Positions 5,055 to 5,780 of a DNA stretch of 5,780 bases are shown here, piece after piece. Under the pieces are notes generated by a model. That model was given only the letters and a program-made list of their open reading frames with translations. It searched no databases and was not told the origin of the DNA. Source of the DNA: Nitrososphaerota archaeon. Its GTDB lineage: Archaea > Thermoproteota > Nitrososphaeria > Nitrososphaerales > Gagatemarchaeaceae. A program made the translations under genes and the position numbers. Location of the stretch: NCBI GenBank assembly GCA_005877225.1, contig VBPK01000027.1, positions 1 through 5,780 on the forward strand, read 5' to 3'. The number at the start of each line of letters is the position of its first letter. The stretch's first letter is position 1.

Positions 5055-5780
5055 TCAGTTCTTGCCCCTCACCGCGAGCGCCGCCTCTTCGATGTTGGCG
5101 GCGGTCAGACCGTACTTCTTCATCAGCTCCGGGGCTTCGCCGCTCTCCCCGAAGGTGTCCCTCACCCCGACGCGCCTCAGGGGTACGGGATAATTCTCGA
5201 CGAGGATTTCGGCCACGGCCGAGCCCATCCCTCCCATGACGTTGTGCTCCTCCGCGGTAACGACGCGCCCGCACCTCCGCGCGTACTTCTCGATGACATC
5301 CCCGTCGAGAGGCTTGATGGTGTTGAGGTCTATCACGCTAGCCTTCACCCCGCGCCGTCTCAACGATTCGGCCGCCCTGAGAGCTTCAGGGACGAGGATT
5401 CCGCACGCGACGATCGCTACGTCCGCCCCCTCTTGTAGAATCCTCGCCCTCCCGAATTGGTAATCGAACCCGTCCTCGTAGACGACCGGCGTGTTTGGGC
5501 GAGCCAGCCGCACGTAGAACGGCCCCGAGATCTCGGAGATGGCTTTCACTATCGCCTTCGTCGAGACTGAGTCGCAGGGGACGACGACGCGCATCTTAGG
5601 AATCGTTCTCATGATTGCGATGTCCTCGACCTGCTGGTGCGACGCACCGTCTGGTCCCACTGAGATTCCGCCGTGAGAACAGACTATCTTCACGTCGAGG
5701 TTCGGGTAGGCGACGTTGTTCCGAATCTGGTCGACGCACTTGCCCGGTACAAAGATGGCGTAGGTCCCCGCGTAGGCGAC
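5055..5780 (-). CDS. Transketolase C-terminal subunit (partial, N-terminus off right edge)
   Basis: Pyrimidine-binding plus C-terminal domain half of the split, thiamine-diphosphate-dependent transketolase found in archaea and some bacteria. It pairs with a separate N-terminal subunit to transfer two-carbon ketol units. The frame is open to the window edge, giving 241 visible residues of roughly 310-320 expected. FVPGKCVDQIRNNVAYPNL and SHGGISVGPDGASHQQVED (carrying the His-rich substrate segment) are hallmark sequences. VVVPCDSVSTK and SGPFYVRLARP close the pyrimidine domain. The C-terminal domain contains ADVAIVACG, IDLNTIKPLD, VVTAEEHNVMGGMGSAVAE and DTFGESGEAPELMKKYGL. The thiamine-activating glutamate lies upstream, outside the window. 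A GTG inside the frame (5693) is not a start because conserved sequence continues before it. The transaldolase gene follows by 22 bp, which supports a pentose phosphate module. Confidence 0.94.
   Translation of the reverse strand, partial: VAYAGTYAIFVPGKCVDQIRNNVAYPNLDVKIVCSHGGISVGPDGASHQQVEDIAIMRTIPKMRVVVPCDSVSTKAIVKAISEISGPFYVRLARPNTPVVYEDGFDYQFGRARILQEGADVAIVACGILVPEALRAAESLRRRGVKASVIDLNTIKPLDGDVIEKYARRCGRVVTAEEHNVMGGMGSAVAEILVENYPVPLRRVGVRDTFGESGEAPELMKKYGLTAANIEEAALAVRGKN

Overview
The window most likely comes from an archaeon, probably of the Thaumarchaeota/Nitrososphaeria or a related lineage. This is inferred from gene content, not from a search. The evidence is a split transketolase (separate C-terminal subunit) next to a TalC-type transaldolase, a Fe/Mn superoxide dismutase with the archaeal Gly-rich insert, a LAGLIDADG homing endonuclease, and TATA-like boxes about 26-30 bases upstream of several start codons with almost no room for a leader.

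Layout. (1) 1-802, minus strand: an OGG1-type 8-oxoguanine DNA glycosylase, cut at the left edge. (2) 803-873: a short divergent promoter region. (3) 874-2205, plus strand: a class III PLP aminotransferase resembling glutamate-1-semialdehyde aminomutase (HemL). (4) 2206-2459: a stretch with no conventional gene start. It stays open in the frame of the next gene and holds two competing inverted repeats. (5) 2460-3377, plus strand: a two-motif LAGLIDADG homing endonuclease whose true N-terminus lies upstream of the first usable start codon. (6) 3390-3998, minus strand: superoxide dismutase, convergent with the endonuclease and 12 bp from it. (7) 4035-4313, minus strand: a small PIN-like (DUF5615-like) protein. 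(8) 4355-5032, minus strand: transaldolase. (9) 5055-5780, minus strand: the transketolase C-terminal subunit, cut at the right edge.

How they work together. Transketolase and transaldolase are adjacent, on the same strand and 22 bp apart. They form the non-oxidative pentose phosphate module, and the N-terminal transketolase half is expected just beyond the right edge. OGG and SOD both deal with oxidative damage but are not in one operon. The homing endonuclease is the only mobile-type gene and appears to have landed between the aminotransferase and sod. The least ordinary part of the window is the 2206-2460 junction. There a helix-turn-helix-like segment and about 86 open codons precede the only available start codon, overlapping small structured elements. 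No defence system, CRISPR array, rRNA or tRNA is visible.
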